From contig DAOWNV010000036.1 of assembly GCA_030642405.1 (NCBI GenBank), positions 1 to 14,360 on the forward strand: 14,360 nt of DNA, given 5' to 3'. The translations under genes were made by a program, and so were the position numbers. This DNA comes from Desulfosarcina sp. GTDB taxonomy: Bacteria > Desulfobacterota > Desulfobacteria > Desulfobacterales > Desulfosarcinaceae. Numbering within the stretch: the first letter of the stretch is position 1; every line of letters begins with the position of its first letter. The notes under the pieces were generated by a model. That model was not told the origin of the DNA, made no database searches, and was given only the letters and a program-made list of their open reading frames with translations. Below are positions 8,279 through 14,360 of this stretch, one piece after another.

Positions 8279-8938
8279 ATGGATTCAAAAAAAAATCGAC
8301 GGTCTGATACGAAAACCCGCATTATGGATGCAGCGGAACATCTTTTTACACTTAATGGGTTCCGGAGCACAACGATCCAGCAGTTGGCATCTAATGCGGG
8401 CGTAAACCAGGCGGCGGTCAATTATCATTTCGGTTCTAAAGCGGCCCTTATCGAAAAGGTTATCGAGCGCCGAATGGGCCCGATAAACCAACAGCGTATG
8501 CAGCAGCTGGAAATCGTTCGGCAGGATGCGGCGAGGAGAAGCTGCAGGCCCATGGCCAATGACGTTTTACGTGCCTATATTGAACCTGTTTTTACCTTGC
8601 AAACAAAACTAAAGGGGAAGAAGTATTTCATGGCGCTGGCGGGCCGGGCTTTTTTTGAACAGGACGCTACTATCAGAACTATTCTAATAAACCAGTTCAC
8701 ACAACCTTTTGACCTGTTTTTCAAAATTATGAATGAAGCCCTACCGGAGTTGTCGGAGGATGTACTGTTGTGGCGACTTCATTTTTCTGTCGGTGCAATG
8801 ACCCATTGCATGCGGCTGTCCAGCGTCAACTTACCGGTCCTCGACCTCTTCCCGCCGTTAGAAAATCTAAAAACCACAACTGATCTTTTAATTGATTTTC
8901 TAACCAACAGCATCGGCGCCCCTAATCCCAAACAATAG
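8279..8938 (+). CDS. TetR/AcrR-family transcriptional repressor
   Basis: 219 residues. The N-terminal helix-turn-helix is complete: TRIMDAAEHLFTLNGF (about 13-28), then TTIQQLASNAGVNQAAVNYH and FGSKAALIEKV (31-61). The NQAAVNYHFGSK recognition helix and the MGP segment after it resemble the PsrA-like branch of TetR regulators; the C-terminal ligand-binding part (LAGRAFFE, then LFWR-like LLWRLHFSVGAMTH) also fits that branch. It starts 29 nt after the outer-membrane gene on the same strand with no promoter-like site between, so it is probably cotranscribed with the pump and controls its own operon. The ribosome binding site is weak (GGACAAG). The inducer is unknown; a PsrA-like fold could suggest fatty acyl ligands, but that is speculation. 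The usual alternative, a divergently placed repressor, does not apply here. Confidence 0.92.
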   Translation: MDSKKNRRSDTKTRIMDAAEHLFTLNGFRSTTIQQLASNAGVNQAAVNYHFGSKAALIEKVIERRMGPINQQRMQQLEIVRQDAARRSCRPMANDVLRAYIEPVFTLQTKLKGKKYFMALAGRAFFEQDATIRTILINQFTQPFDLFFKIMNEALPELSEDVLLWRLHFSVGAMTHCMRLSSVNLPVLDLFPPLENLKTTTDLLIDFLTNSIGAPNPKQ

Positions 8939-8949
8939 TCTTGGGGGCG
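8917..8949. terminator. GC-rich stem between convergent tetR and panD
   Basis: CGCCCCTAA (8917-8925) can pair with TTGGGGGCG (8941-8949), nine pairs including one G-U on the + transcript, around a 15-nt loop that contains the tetR stop codon. On the - strand the same arms pair with one C-A mismatch, so it could act for panD as well. Neither side has a real U tract, so this is a possible rather than a convincing terminator. It is the only stem I see in the short gap between the convergent transcripts. Confidence 0.3.
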
Positions 8950-8962
8950 GACAAATTGGTCA
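8949..8962. promoter_or_regulatory. Second copy of the efflux-leader palindrome
   Basis: GGACAAATTGGTCA reads TGACCAATTTGTCC on the - strand. That is the sequence at 2296-2310 with one T fewer and a final C instead of A. It lies in the 25-nt gap between the tetR stop and the panD stop. The two copies bracket the efflux operon. It could be an auxiliary repressor site or chance; no function is shown. Confidence 0.25.
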
Positions 8963-8963
8963 T

Positions 8964-9320
8964 TTATTGACAATAGCTCGCCTTGTTTTTTTCATCCATT
9001 AGAATAATTGTTGGTTTAAATGAAATCGCTTCTTTTTCCTCAATCCAACAATAGGCAATAATAATAATTTTATCGCCTGGTTGCACCAAGCGGGCGGCAG
9101 CACCATTTAGACATACAATCCCGCTATCAGCTTCGCCATTTAACGTATATGTCTCGAAGCGACCGCCGGTGTTGATGTTAACAACCTGAACCTTCTCACC
9201 AGGCAAAATGTTAGCAACCTTCGTCACTTTACTGTCAATGGTAATGCTGCCAACATAATTCAAGTTCGCATCGGTGACCGTAGCTCGATGGATTTTGCTT
9301 TTTAACATGTTGACAAACAT
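8964..9320 (-). CDS. panD: Aspartate 1-decarboxylase (pyruvoyl enzyme)
   Basis: PanD converts L-aspartate to beta-alanine and CO2, supplying one half of pantothenate. It is made as a proenzyme that cleaves itself between Gly24 and Ser25, the serine becoming the pyruvoyl cofactor; the site YVGSITID is present with Gly24-Ser25 at the same positions as in E. coli. Lys9, His11, Tyr22, Arg54 and Tyr58 all line up, which also supports the start at 9320 rather than Met5. The NGAAARL segment (about 72-78) matches the conserved NGAAA motif. At 118 residues it is slightly shorter at the C-terminus than E. coli PanD (126), within the family range. It starts 5 nt after the panC stop, with GAGG inside the end of panC as its ribosome binding site. 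PanD in E. coli needs PanZ for maturation; no such gene is seen here. Confidence 0.96.
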   Translation of the reverse strand: MFVNMLKSKIHRATVTDANLNYVGSITIDSKVTKVANILPGEKVQVVNINTGGRFETYTLNGEADSGIVCLNGAAARLVQPGDKIIIIAYCWIEEKEAISFKPTIILMDEKNKASYCQ

Positions 9321-9325
9321 GTTGA

Positions 9326-10174
9326 TTAAACCTCAATTTGGATATTATCAATCAATCGTGTATCGCCAAATTTAGCGGCCACCGCTATGAGGATCTCACC
9401 CTTAAGACTTTCCATCGTTTCGAGGGTATGGGCATTTACTACCGCTACATAATCAATAGCCGCACTTCCGATAGCATCGATCTTTTTTTCAATATTTTGT
9501 TTGATGATCGCTGCGCTGCGTTCGCCATTGGCGATCATCTCTTTGGCTTTGCACAAAGAGCGATGCAATACGGGGGCTTGCGTCCGCTGTTCGGGTGTGA
9601 GATAAGAATTGCGCGAACTCATCGCCAATCCGTCACCTTCACGGACAATGGGGCAAACAACGATTTTAACGTCAAAATCCAGATCTCCGACCATCTGTTT
9701 AAGCACGGCCACCTGCTGGGCGTCCTTTTGCCCAAAATAGGCCAGGTTCGGAAAAACCATATGAAACAACTTAGTGACAACCGTGGTGACCCCTTTGAAG
9801 TGGGTTGGACGCGAACGACCGCAAAGTACTTGGGTCATATTTCCTTCCACTTGGACGTAGGTGGCATATCCATGAGGGTAGATAGATTCCGCCGTGGGGA
9901 AAAAGGCGATGTCCACACCCGCTGAAGCCATCAGTTCACAGTCGCTTTCCATATCACGGGGATAGGTATCCAGGTCCTCGTTGGGATCAAACTGAGTCGG
10001 ATTGACAAAAATGCTTGTCACGACGATATCGTTCTCTTTGCGCGCCCGTTGAATGAGAGACAGATGACCATCGTGAAGAAACCCCATAGTGGGAACAAAG
10101 CCTATAGTCTTTCCGTCGTTTCTTGCATTTTTCACTATCCGGCGAAGTTCAACTTTTGAAATAATAATGTTCAT
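9326..10174 (-). CDS. panC: Pantothenate synthetase (pantoate--beta-alanine ligase)
   Basis: PanC joins pantoate and beta-alanine using ATP, through a pantoyl-adenylate, to give pantothenate (vitamin B5) in the cytoplasm. At 282 residues it has the usual length. Motifs in order: FVPTMGFLHDGHLSL with the HIGH-type HDGH at 34-37, VNPTQF (57-62) for pantoate and ATP, GRSRPTHFKGV (119-129), FGQKDAQQ (147-154), and the KMSKS-like DGLAMSSRN (181-189). All binding motifs look intact. The ATG at 10174 is fixed by an in-frame TAA four codons upstream. The ribosome binding site directly upstream is poor, but a strong AAAGGAGGT lies about 45 nt away (see the leader entry). It forms a tight pair with panD, which makes its beta-alanine substrate. 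panB, for the ketopantoate step, is not in the window; the gene upstream is an acyl-CoA carboxyltransferase. Confidence 0.97.
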   Translation of the reverse strand: MNIIISKVELRRIVKNARNDGKTIGFVPTMGFLHDGHLSLIQRARKENDIVVTSIFVNPTQFDPNEDLDTYPRDMESDCELMASAGVDIAFFPTAESIYPHGYATYVQVEGNMTQVLCGRSRPTHFKGVTTVVTKLFHMVFPNLAYFGQKDAQQVAVLKQMVGDLDFDVKIVVCPIVREGDGLAMSSRNSYLTPEQRTQAPVLHRSLCKAKEMIANGERSAAIIKQNIEKKIDAIGSAAIDYVAVVNAHTLETMESLKGEILIAVAAKFGDTRLIDNIQIEV

Positions 10175-10255
10175 TTCATATTCTTTTTATTATCTCTTCA
10201 ATCAATAAAAATAAGAATACCTCCTTTAGCATATATTTTTCGCAAATGATATGGG
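10175..10255 (-). promoter_or_regulatory. panC leader with orphan strong Shine-Dalgarno and possible mini-ORF
   Basis: The 81-nt gap upstream of panC is AT-rich. On the - strand it holds a textbook AAAGGAGGT (10227-10219) with no ATG or GTG at a usable distance. The nearest possible start is TTG at 10205-10203, opening a nine-codon frame (MIEEIIKRI) that ends with TGA at 10178-10176, one base before the panC ATG. This could be a leader peptide coupled to panC translation, or a remnant. I see no terminator hairpin here, so readthrough from the carboxyltransferase gene is likely. Confidence 0.35.
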
Positions 10256-11830
10256 TTATAGTGGAATGTTTCCATGGCGCTTCCCATGCCTTTTCCGGCG
10301 CTTGTCAGCCATGACGGCAAGGGCGCGAATCAAGTAGCTCCGGGTTTCGGCAGGAGTTATTACATCCTGAACATTGATGTTGGACGAAATATCGTAAATC
10401 GGATTGGCGTATGTTTCCCGATACTCGGTGAGTTTTTTGGCGATGTATTCCTTTGTCGCTCCGGGTTTCCTTCCATACAGAAGCATAACCGATTGTTCGG
10501 CACCGAGAATACCCGTTTCCACAATCGGCCAGTACAGCACCATGTCGTTGCCGAGTCCGGGGAGAACACCCATGCCGAGGTTGCCGCCGCCGTACGCTTT
10601 ACGTAAAACCAAAGAAATTCGTGGTACCGTAGCCTCGCAAAGGGCGTAAAGAACCTTTGCCCCATGCCGGATGATGCCCGAGTGCTCCTGATTGGATCCC
10701 GGCATGTAGGCAGGTGTGTCGACCAGAAGAATCAGGGGGATTCCGAAACAATCGCAGAAACGAATGAATCTGGCCTGTTTGTCCGAGCTGTCCGTGGTCA
10801 TGGAACCGGCCATGACCTGAGGCTGATTGGCAACAATCCCAACAGTTTTTCCGTCCATGCGACCGAAACCCACAATCACCTCTCCGGCGAAGTCCCTTTT
10901 AACCTCCAGAAAATCGTTGTTGTCCAAAATCGTATGAATGACCTTGTGCATATCGTAGGGTTTGTTGGGCGAGGACGGGACGATGTCGTTCAGTTCTTGG
11001 CATATTCGTTGCGGGTCGTCGCCAGGCTGGTACACAGGTGGTGGAGAATCGCAGTTAAGGGGAAGAAAACCGAGCAATCGTCGGATATCCAGCAGGCAGG
11101 CCTCTTCCTGTGCGTGGAGAAAATCGCATGACCCGGTTTTTTGGGCGTGAACGCGGGCACCGCCAAGATCGTCTTTGGAAATATCCTCTCCAGTCACCAT
11201 TCTTACCACGTCGGGACCGGTGATGAACATGTGGCTGTTTTTATCGATCATGTATATGAAATCGGTAAGGGCCGGTGAATATACGGATATTCCTCCGCAG
11301 GTCCCCATGATGGCCGAAATCTGTGGAATTGTCCCCGAAGCGATGGTATTCGGGTAAAAAATGGAACCCCCGTGCTTTTCGGAAAGACTCGAAAAAAACG
11401 AGCGTTTTCCCATGCCCAGTATTTCCAGCTCCTTTTCGTTGGGCAGCCTCGCTCCAGGAGAATCGTGGAGCCCGATAAACGGCACTTTCAACTCAAGCGC
11501 CTTTTCCACGGTTCGAAACATTTTAATCCCGTGTTCCATCCCGATTGAGCCACCTCGTACCGTCGGATCCTGGGAATAAACAAACACAGTGCGACCGTCA
11601 ATGGTTCCACTTCCGCAAATGACCGCGTCACCAGGCAACCCGAGGGCATGACCGGTCAGCATGTTCATTTCCATCAGGCTGCCGGGATCAAGAAGGATAT
11701 CCAGCCTTTCACGCGCCGACAACTTCCCCCTGGCGTGCTGTTTTTCGATCTTTTCCTTTCCGCCGCCCATTCTTACCTTTGCCCTTGCGGCCTCAAGCGC
11801 TTCTATGCGGTTGCTCAGCATTTCGTCCAT
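10256..11830 (-). CDS. Biotin-dependent acyl-CoA carboxyltransferase beta subunit (PccB/MmdA type)
   Basis: Carboxyltransferase of the crotonase-like fold that moves CO2 between carboxybiotin and an acyl-CoA. The start at 11830 is chosen because GGAG (11842-11839) sits 8 nt away; a GTG at 11959 would add 43 residues that overlap an RNA structure. The product is 524 residues, normal for PccB or methylmalonyl-CoA decarboxylase alpha. Visible motifs: HARGKLSARERLDILLD (32-48), DSPGARL (123-129), the first oxyanion region MGTCGGISVYSPALTDF (175-191), LVDTPAYMPGSNQEHSG (369-385), HGAKVLYA (389-396) and RKAYGGGNLGMG (410-421). The N half is canonical. The C-terminal pocket is unusual: the loop after AYGG reads GNLGMG, and the following WPIVETGILGAEQSVMLLYG departs from the common pattern. 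Residue Leu418 aligns with the site that is Asp in propionyl-CoA and Ile in acetyl-CoA enzymes of Streptomyces. Substrate is therefore uncertain. No biotin carboxylase, BCCP or decarboxylase pump subunit is nearby. Confidence 0.88.
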   Translation of the reverse strand: MDEMLSNRIEALEAARAKVRMGGGKEKIEKQHARGKLSARERLDILLDPGSLMEMNMLTGHALGLPGDAVICGSGTIDGRTVFVYSQDPTVRGGSIGMEHGIKMFRTVEKALELKVPFIGLHDSPGARLPNEKELEILGMGKRSFFSSLSEKHGGSIFYPNTIASGTIPQISAIMGTCGGISVYSPALTDFIYMIDKNSHMFITGPDVVRMVTGEDISKDDLGGARVHAQKTGSCDFLHAQEEACLLDIRRLLGFLPLNCDSPPPVYQPGDDPQRICQELNDIVPSSPNKPYDMHKVIHTILDNNDFLEVKRDFAGEVIVGFGRMDGKTVGIVANQPQVMAGSMTTDSSDKQARFIRFCDCFGIPLILLVDTPAYMPGSNQEHSGIIRHGAKVLYALCEATVPRISLVLRKAYGGGNLGMGVLPGLGNDMVLYWPIVETGILGAEQSVMLLYGRKPGATKEYIAKKLTEYRETYANPIYDISSNINVQDVITPAETRSYLIRALAVMADKRRKRHGKRHGNIPL

Positions 11831-11865
11831 AGTCATAGCTCCATTGTAGAATTGATTGATGAAAT

Positions 11866-11964
11866 AAAAAAAATCGCCGGAAACGCGACTCTTGTATCTT
11901 GTAGGACAACGATTTCGTTCGGGGACGACTTTGTAAAAAGCCGTCCTAATCAACGTCACCGGCG
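11866..11964 (-). promoter_or_regulatory. Structured RNA with U8 tract before the carboxyltransferase gene
   Basis: On the - strand, right after the DUF4125 stop, CGCCGGTGACG (11964-11954) can pair with CGTTTCCGGCG (11885-11875), eleven positions with one U-U mismatch and one G-U pair. Enclosed is GGACGGCTTT-TTAC-AAAGTCGTCC (11946-11923), a 10-bp hairpin with one G-U pair and a four-base loop. Eight U follow the closing stem almost directly (11873-11866). A shorter local hairpin, AGTCGC with GCGATT (11890-11885 and 11877-11872), uses the same 3' bases and excludes the long stem. The layout resembles an intrinsic terminator or attenuator with alternative folds. I could not compute folding energies. 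Confidence 0.5.
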
Positions 11965-11971
11965 TCTACCC

Positions 11972-12568
11972 TTACAGGGTTTTTAGCTTGGATGTGGCCT
12001 CTTCCTCTGCTTCGGCAAGAGATGCGTATCCCAAGTTCTTGACCATTGTTTCATAAATTATTTTCGACATGTTCTCCTTTTTGCTGTGGCAGTTCATGAT
12101 GTCATGGAAGAGATAGGTGAGTGTCATTTGTGAATAGGTGTCAAGTTCGCAGGATAGATAGTTTCCAAACGATGTCATTGCAGAAGAACCGGACACGTCC
12201 TCAATTGGTCGGCCGCGTGCCATGATGGACGGATATTTTTGGATCATCTCCTTTTGCCAGCCCAATTGAATGGACACCATCTCCCAGATCATCTGTATGA
12301 CCTGGGGGTTTTCATTAATAGGTTGGATCTTGTTTTCCATCCGTGCGTATTTGAGCGTCATCAGGTTCAAGCCATCGGACTCGGCCTTCTCGAGATCTTG
12401 GAGATAGCTTTCAAGCGTTCCTGCCGACCACGCCTGAAACTGGGCGGATCGGAATGCCTTGAACCCGTCGGCATCGTCCTGGCAGGGTGCAGGCTGGTCG
12501 GCCTGTACGCTGGTGAACATCTTCAGTTCTTTGTCGAGTATTTGTTCGATGATTTTGTTTTTTTGCAT
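11972..12568 (-). CDS. DUF4125 family protein, function unknown
   Basis: 198 residues, predicted cytoplasmic: no signal peptide or membrane segment. The pattern matches the uncharacterised DUF4125 family as I remember it: KNKIIEQILDKELKMF at the start, CQDD (29-32), FRSAQFQAWS (39-48), ESYLQDLEKAE (53-63), NLMTLKYARME (68-78), and a late ELDTYSQMTL (141-150). The composition suggests a mostly helical protein. Conserved Cys29 and several acidic and His residues could bind a metal or ligand, but nothing proves a reaction. The ribosome binding site is strong (AGAGGAGG, about 8 nt before the ATG), and the gene starts 22 nt after the SDR stop, so the two are cotranscribed. It sits three genes from a DUF4037 protein; I recall the two domains occurring together elsewhere, which would suggest one shared pathway, but that needs a database check. 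Confidence 0.75.
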   Translation of the reverse strand: MQKNKIIEQILDKELKMFTSVQADQPAPCQDDADGFKAFRSAQFQAWSAGTLESYLQDLEKAESDGLNLMTLKYARMENKIQPINENPQVIQMIWEMVSIQLGWQKEMIQKYPSIMARGRPIEDVSGSSAMTSFGNYLSCELDTYSQMTLTYLFHDIMNCHSKKENMSKIIYETMVKNLGYASLAEAEEEATSKLKTL

Positions 12569-12590
12569 ATTTATTCCTCCTCTTTAGCCC

Positions 12591-13520
12591 TCATGTTTTT
12601 GATTGTCGGTACCATTCCCACGTTCTTTTTATCCCTTCCGAAAATGGGGTGTACGAAAAGCCAAGGGTTTGCCCTACCTGTAAACCGGAATAGATGAGGT
12701 GCCCGTTCAAGGGAAACGGAAGGGGAATCCTTTGCTCGTCGATGGCGGTCGCGCTCATATTCCGGATCGGCATTTCCAGACCGGTCACTGATTTTATGAC
12801 CTCGATGAATCTTCCATAGGAAACGAGTTCCGGTCCGGAGAGGTTAAAGGCACGGTTGAACACCTTTGGATTACCGATACATAAAAGCAAAATATCGACG
12901 GCGTCCCATACGGAAACAAACTGGAATAGGGGAAGATCACCTTCCAACAGAACCACGGGTTTTCCCCCGGCGATCAAATCAAAAAAATAGCTTTCACGGG
13001 GTGCATAGTTGTATTTCCCATAGATAATTGACGGCCGCAGGAACGTATACGGTATACGATGCTGCCGACAATGGGCGGTCACGAATTGTTCAGTCAGCAC
13101 CTTGTCATAACCGTATCGGGCCGCAGGACCAAGTTCGGGCTGCGGTCCGGTCAGTTTCGCGCTTCCTTCAGTAACGGGCAGGTCCAGGGTTGGCCGATAT
13201 ATCGAGGCTGTGCTGATCAAAATATAGTGCTTGACGAACCTCTTGTTCAACGCAGACAATAGACATTGCGCATCTCTGGGTGTATATGCGCAAAAATCGA
13301 CCACCGCATCCCACTTGACTTTCGACAGACATTTTTTCAGGCCGGGCATGTCTGTCCGGTCGCAGACCATTTCTTCGACTCCGGCGATGTTTAAGGGGTT
13401 GTTTCCTCGATTGACGATGCGGATTCGATATCCGCCGTCGCGGGCGAGCGTTTCCGTGAAGACCCTTCCGTAGAAATAACTGCCACCGATTATCAGAATA
13501 TTTTTTTTTATCCGATCCAT
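12591..13520 (-). CDS. SDR-family NAD(P)-dependent epimerase/dehydratase-like protein
   Basis: 309 residues with an N-terminal Rossmann fold. The nucleotide motif reads IIGGSYFYGR (10-19), the GGxxFxG form seen in atypical and extended SDRs such as CSP41-like proteins, rather than GxxGxxG. VVDFCAYTPRD (73-83), ISTASIY (102-108) and the catalytic pair Tyr136-Lys140 (YGYDK) follow. FLRPSIIYGKYN (160-171) and FVSVWDAVDILL (201-212) are extended-SDR signatures, so the substrate is probably a nucleotide sugar or a similar bulky compound; a structural or RNA-binding role is the alternative. The ATG lies inside the end of the DUF4037 gene: the two overlap by 13 nt, which points to coupled translation. 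There is no strong ribosome binding site (GAGA only). The substrate cannot be named from the sequence. Confidence 0.85.
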   Translation of the reverse strand: MDRIKKNILIIGGSYFYGRVFTETLARDGGYRIRIVNRGNNPLNIAGVEEMVCDRTDMPGLKKCLSKVKWDAVVDFCAYTPRDAQCLLSALNKRFVKHYILISTASIYRPTLDLPVTEGSAKLTGPQPELGPAARYGYDKVLTEQFVTAHCRQHRIPYTFLRPSIIYGKYNYAPRESYFFDLIAGGKPVVLLEGDLPLFQFVSVWDAVDILLLCIGNPKVFNRAFNLSGPELVSYGRFIEVIKSVTGLEMPIRNMSATAIDEQRIPLPFPLNGHLIYSGLQVGQTLGFSYTPFSEGIKRTWEWYRQSKT

Positions 13521-14360
13521 ACGTCTCTTTCTCGCAAGCTCTGGTCCTGTATCCCCTTTTGCACTTCCGGACCATGATCCGTGATGAAACCGCTCGTACC
13601 GCTACTCAGCCCCTGGCGAACAAGCGCTTCAATAAGCAAAGAGCTGATGCTCTCGATAAGCTCCTGCATTTTGTCAAAGTCCTGTTCCGCCGTAAGATAA
13701 GAAATCTGGTCATGCATCCTTGCGCCGAGTATCGGCAGGGTTTTCAGCGCACGGTGCATCCACTTATAAAAAGGTGTGTAACAACGATTCAGGAGAAAGA
13801 CCAATGAGATCGCATCAGCGACAAACTTGACTTCGGCGTACCGGGCGGCGTAACACTCCTTTCGGCTGACAAGACGTGGAAAATTATATTGACCTGACTG
13901 ACCGATCGTCATGCATCGGGAAGCGATCTTCTTGCGGCGAACGTCGTCTGGATAAAATGACAACAGCTTGTTCCGAAAATTGGTAAACTCACCTGGACCG
14001 TCCATGAAGATCTTACCGTTCGTGCATGCCGCAAAGGCATTCTCAGGGAGCATCAACCACTCGTCTAAATCTTCAGGAGTATGGTCCATGCCGATAAACG
14101 TCTGATAGAACTCAGTAATTTCAAAAACTCCTACACGTCTGCCGCCCCATTGACCTGTTTTTCTGGGGCCGTATCCTTCATAGATATCCGGCATCATGTC
14201 GTAGGCATACTGGAGTCGGTGTCCGTATTTTTTATAGTCTTCCCGAAGGAGCCAGACACAAAATCCGGGCCCCCAGTCGTGATCGCGGGATATTTTATCA
14301 TCAAAACCGTAACATTCCGAACCATCCCCAACGAGTCCGGCGGCGATACGGTCCATGCCA
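13508..14360 (-). CDS. DUF4037 domain protein with nucleotidyltransferase-like motif, 5' partial
   Basis: The frame stays open to the window edge, and the ATG at 14356 is probably internal, because family members usually have some 30 residues before the DRIAAGLVG-like segment. About 283 residues are visible. Early on it has GDGSECYGFDD (about 10-20 from the ATG at 14356) followed by ISRDHDWGPGF, a GS motif and a DxD (Asp25, Asp27) spaced as in the polymerase-beta type nucleotidyltransferase fold. Further on, about 148-245 is helix-rich (YAARYAEVKFVADAISLVFL, then YTPFYKWMHRALKTLP), like the helical domain paired with such enzymes. This suggests transfer of a nucleotide to a small molecule or macromolecule, but DUF4037 has no assigned reaction that I know of. 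No signal peptide or membrane segment is seen. Its stop codon lies inside the start of the SDR gene, so the two are translated together. It is the most upstream gene seen of the - strand cluster. Confidence 0.82.
   Translation of the reverse strand, partial: GMDRIAAGLVGDGSECYGFDDKISRDHDWGPGFCVWLLREDYKKYGHRLQYAYDMMPDIYEGYGPRKTGQWGGRRVGVFEITEFYQTFIGMDHTPEDLDEWLMLPENAFAACTNGKIFMDGPGEFTNFRNKLLSFYPDDVRRKKIASRCMTIGQSGQYNFPRLVSRKECYAARYAEVKFVADAISLVFLLNRCYTPFYKWMHRALKTLPILGARMHDQISYLTAEQDFDKMQELIESISSLLIEALVRQGLSSGTSGFITDHGPEVQKGIQDQSLRERDVWIG

Noticed and set aside
9338..9925. 195-codon open frame on the + strand opposite panC
   Set aside because: panC on the - strand has all its catalytic motifs, while the + frame shows no known motif, no promoter and no good ribosome binding site.
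10664..11131. 155-codon open frame on the + strand opposite the carboxyltransferase
   Set aside because: It is the mirror of strongly conserved carboxyltransferase codons and has no domain signature of its own.
11831..11959. A 43-residue N-terminal extension of the carboxyltransferase from GTG at 11959
   Set aside because: The frame is open, but a good GGAG lies 8 nt before the ATG at 11830, homologues start near that point, and the stretch overlaps the stem-loops and U8 tract, which would be translated as FF-rich sequence.
1..14360. Mobile elements, CRISPR arrays, tRNA or rRNA genes
   Set aside because: I found no direct repeat array, transposase or integrase motif, terminal inverted repeats around a gene, or tRNA cloverleaf sequence such as a GGTTCGAATCC-type arm in any gap between genes.

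Overview
This window looks like chromosome from a Gram-negative bacterium. It carries a complete tripartite RND efflux system with an outer-membrane lipoprotein. The style of the housekeeping genes and the DUF4037/DUF4125 plus acyl-CoA carboxyltransferase neighbourhood would fit an anaerobic deltaproteobacterium (Desulfobacterota), but that placement is inference and no marker here proves it. I see no rRNA, tRNA, insertion sequence, integrase or CRISPR array.

Left part, + strand (1-2132). The window opens inside an NDH-2-like FAD/NAD(P)H oxidoreductase whose N-terminus lies outside. Next comes truD (tRNA pseudouridine-13 synthase), which is split by one extra C in a six-C run at 1606-1611. 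A long AU-rich hairpin with a U tract follows (2161-2226) and probably ends this transcript.

Middle part, + strand (2238-8938). A near-consensus sigma-70 promoter (TTGACT, 17 bp, TAATAT) and two palindromes precede a four-gene operon: AcrA-like lipoprotein adaptor, AcrB-like proton/drug antiporter, NodT/OprM-like outer-membrane factor, and a TetR/AcrR repressor. The repressor is the last gene, so the simplest model is that it represses the promoter of its own operon. The adaptor's coiled-coil hairpin is longer than that of E. coli AcrA by about 21 residues in each helix.

Right part, - strand (14360 down to 8964). Genes in transcription order are: a DUF4037 protein with a nucleotidyltransferase-like motif (5' end cut off), an SDR-family NAD(P) oxidoreductase overlapping it by 13 nt, a DUF4125 protein, a biotin-dependent acyl-CoA carboxyltransferase, panC and panD. 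The first three genes look translationally coupled or tightly packed. A structured RNA element with a U8 tract separates them from the carboxyltransferase and may be an attenuator or terminator. panC and panD (5 nt apart) make beta-alanine and pantothenate, the CoA precursor, next to a CoA-ester enzyme; panB is not in the window. The efflux operon and the pan genes converge at about 8939-8963.

The points most worth a second look are the structured RNA at 11866-11964, the three-heptad extension of the adaptor, the truD frameshift, the DUF4037-SDR-DUF4125-carboxyltransferase cassette of unknown function, and the palindromes around the efflux promoter, one of which recurs almost unchanged beyond the repressor gene.
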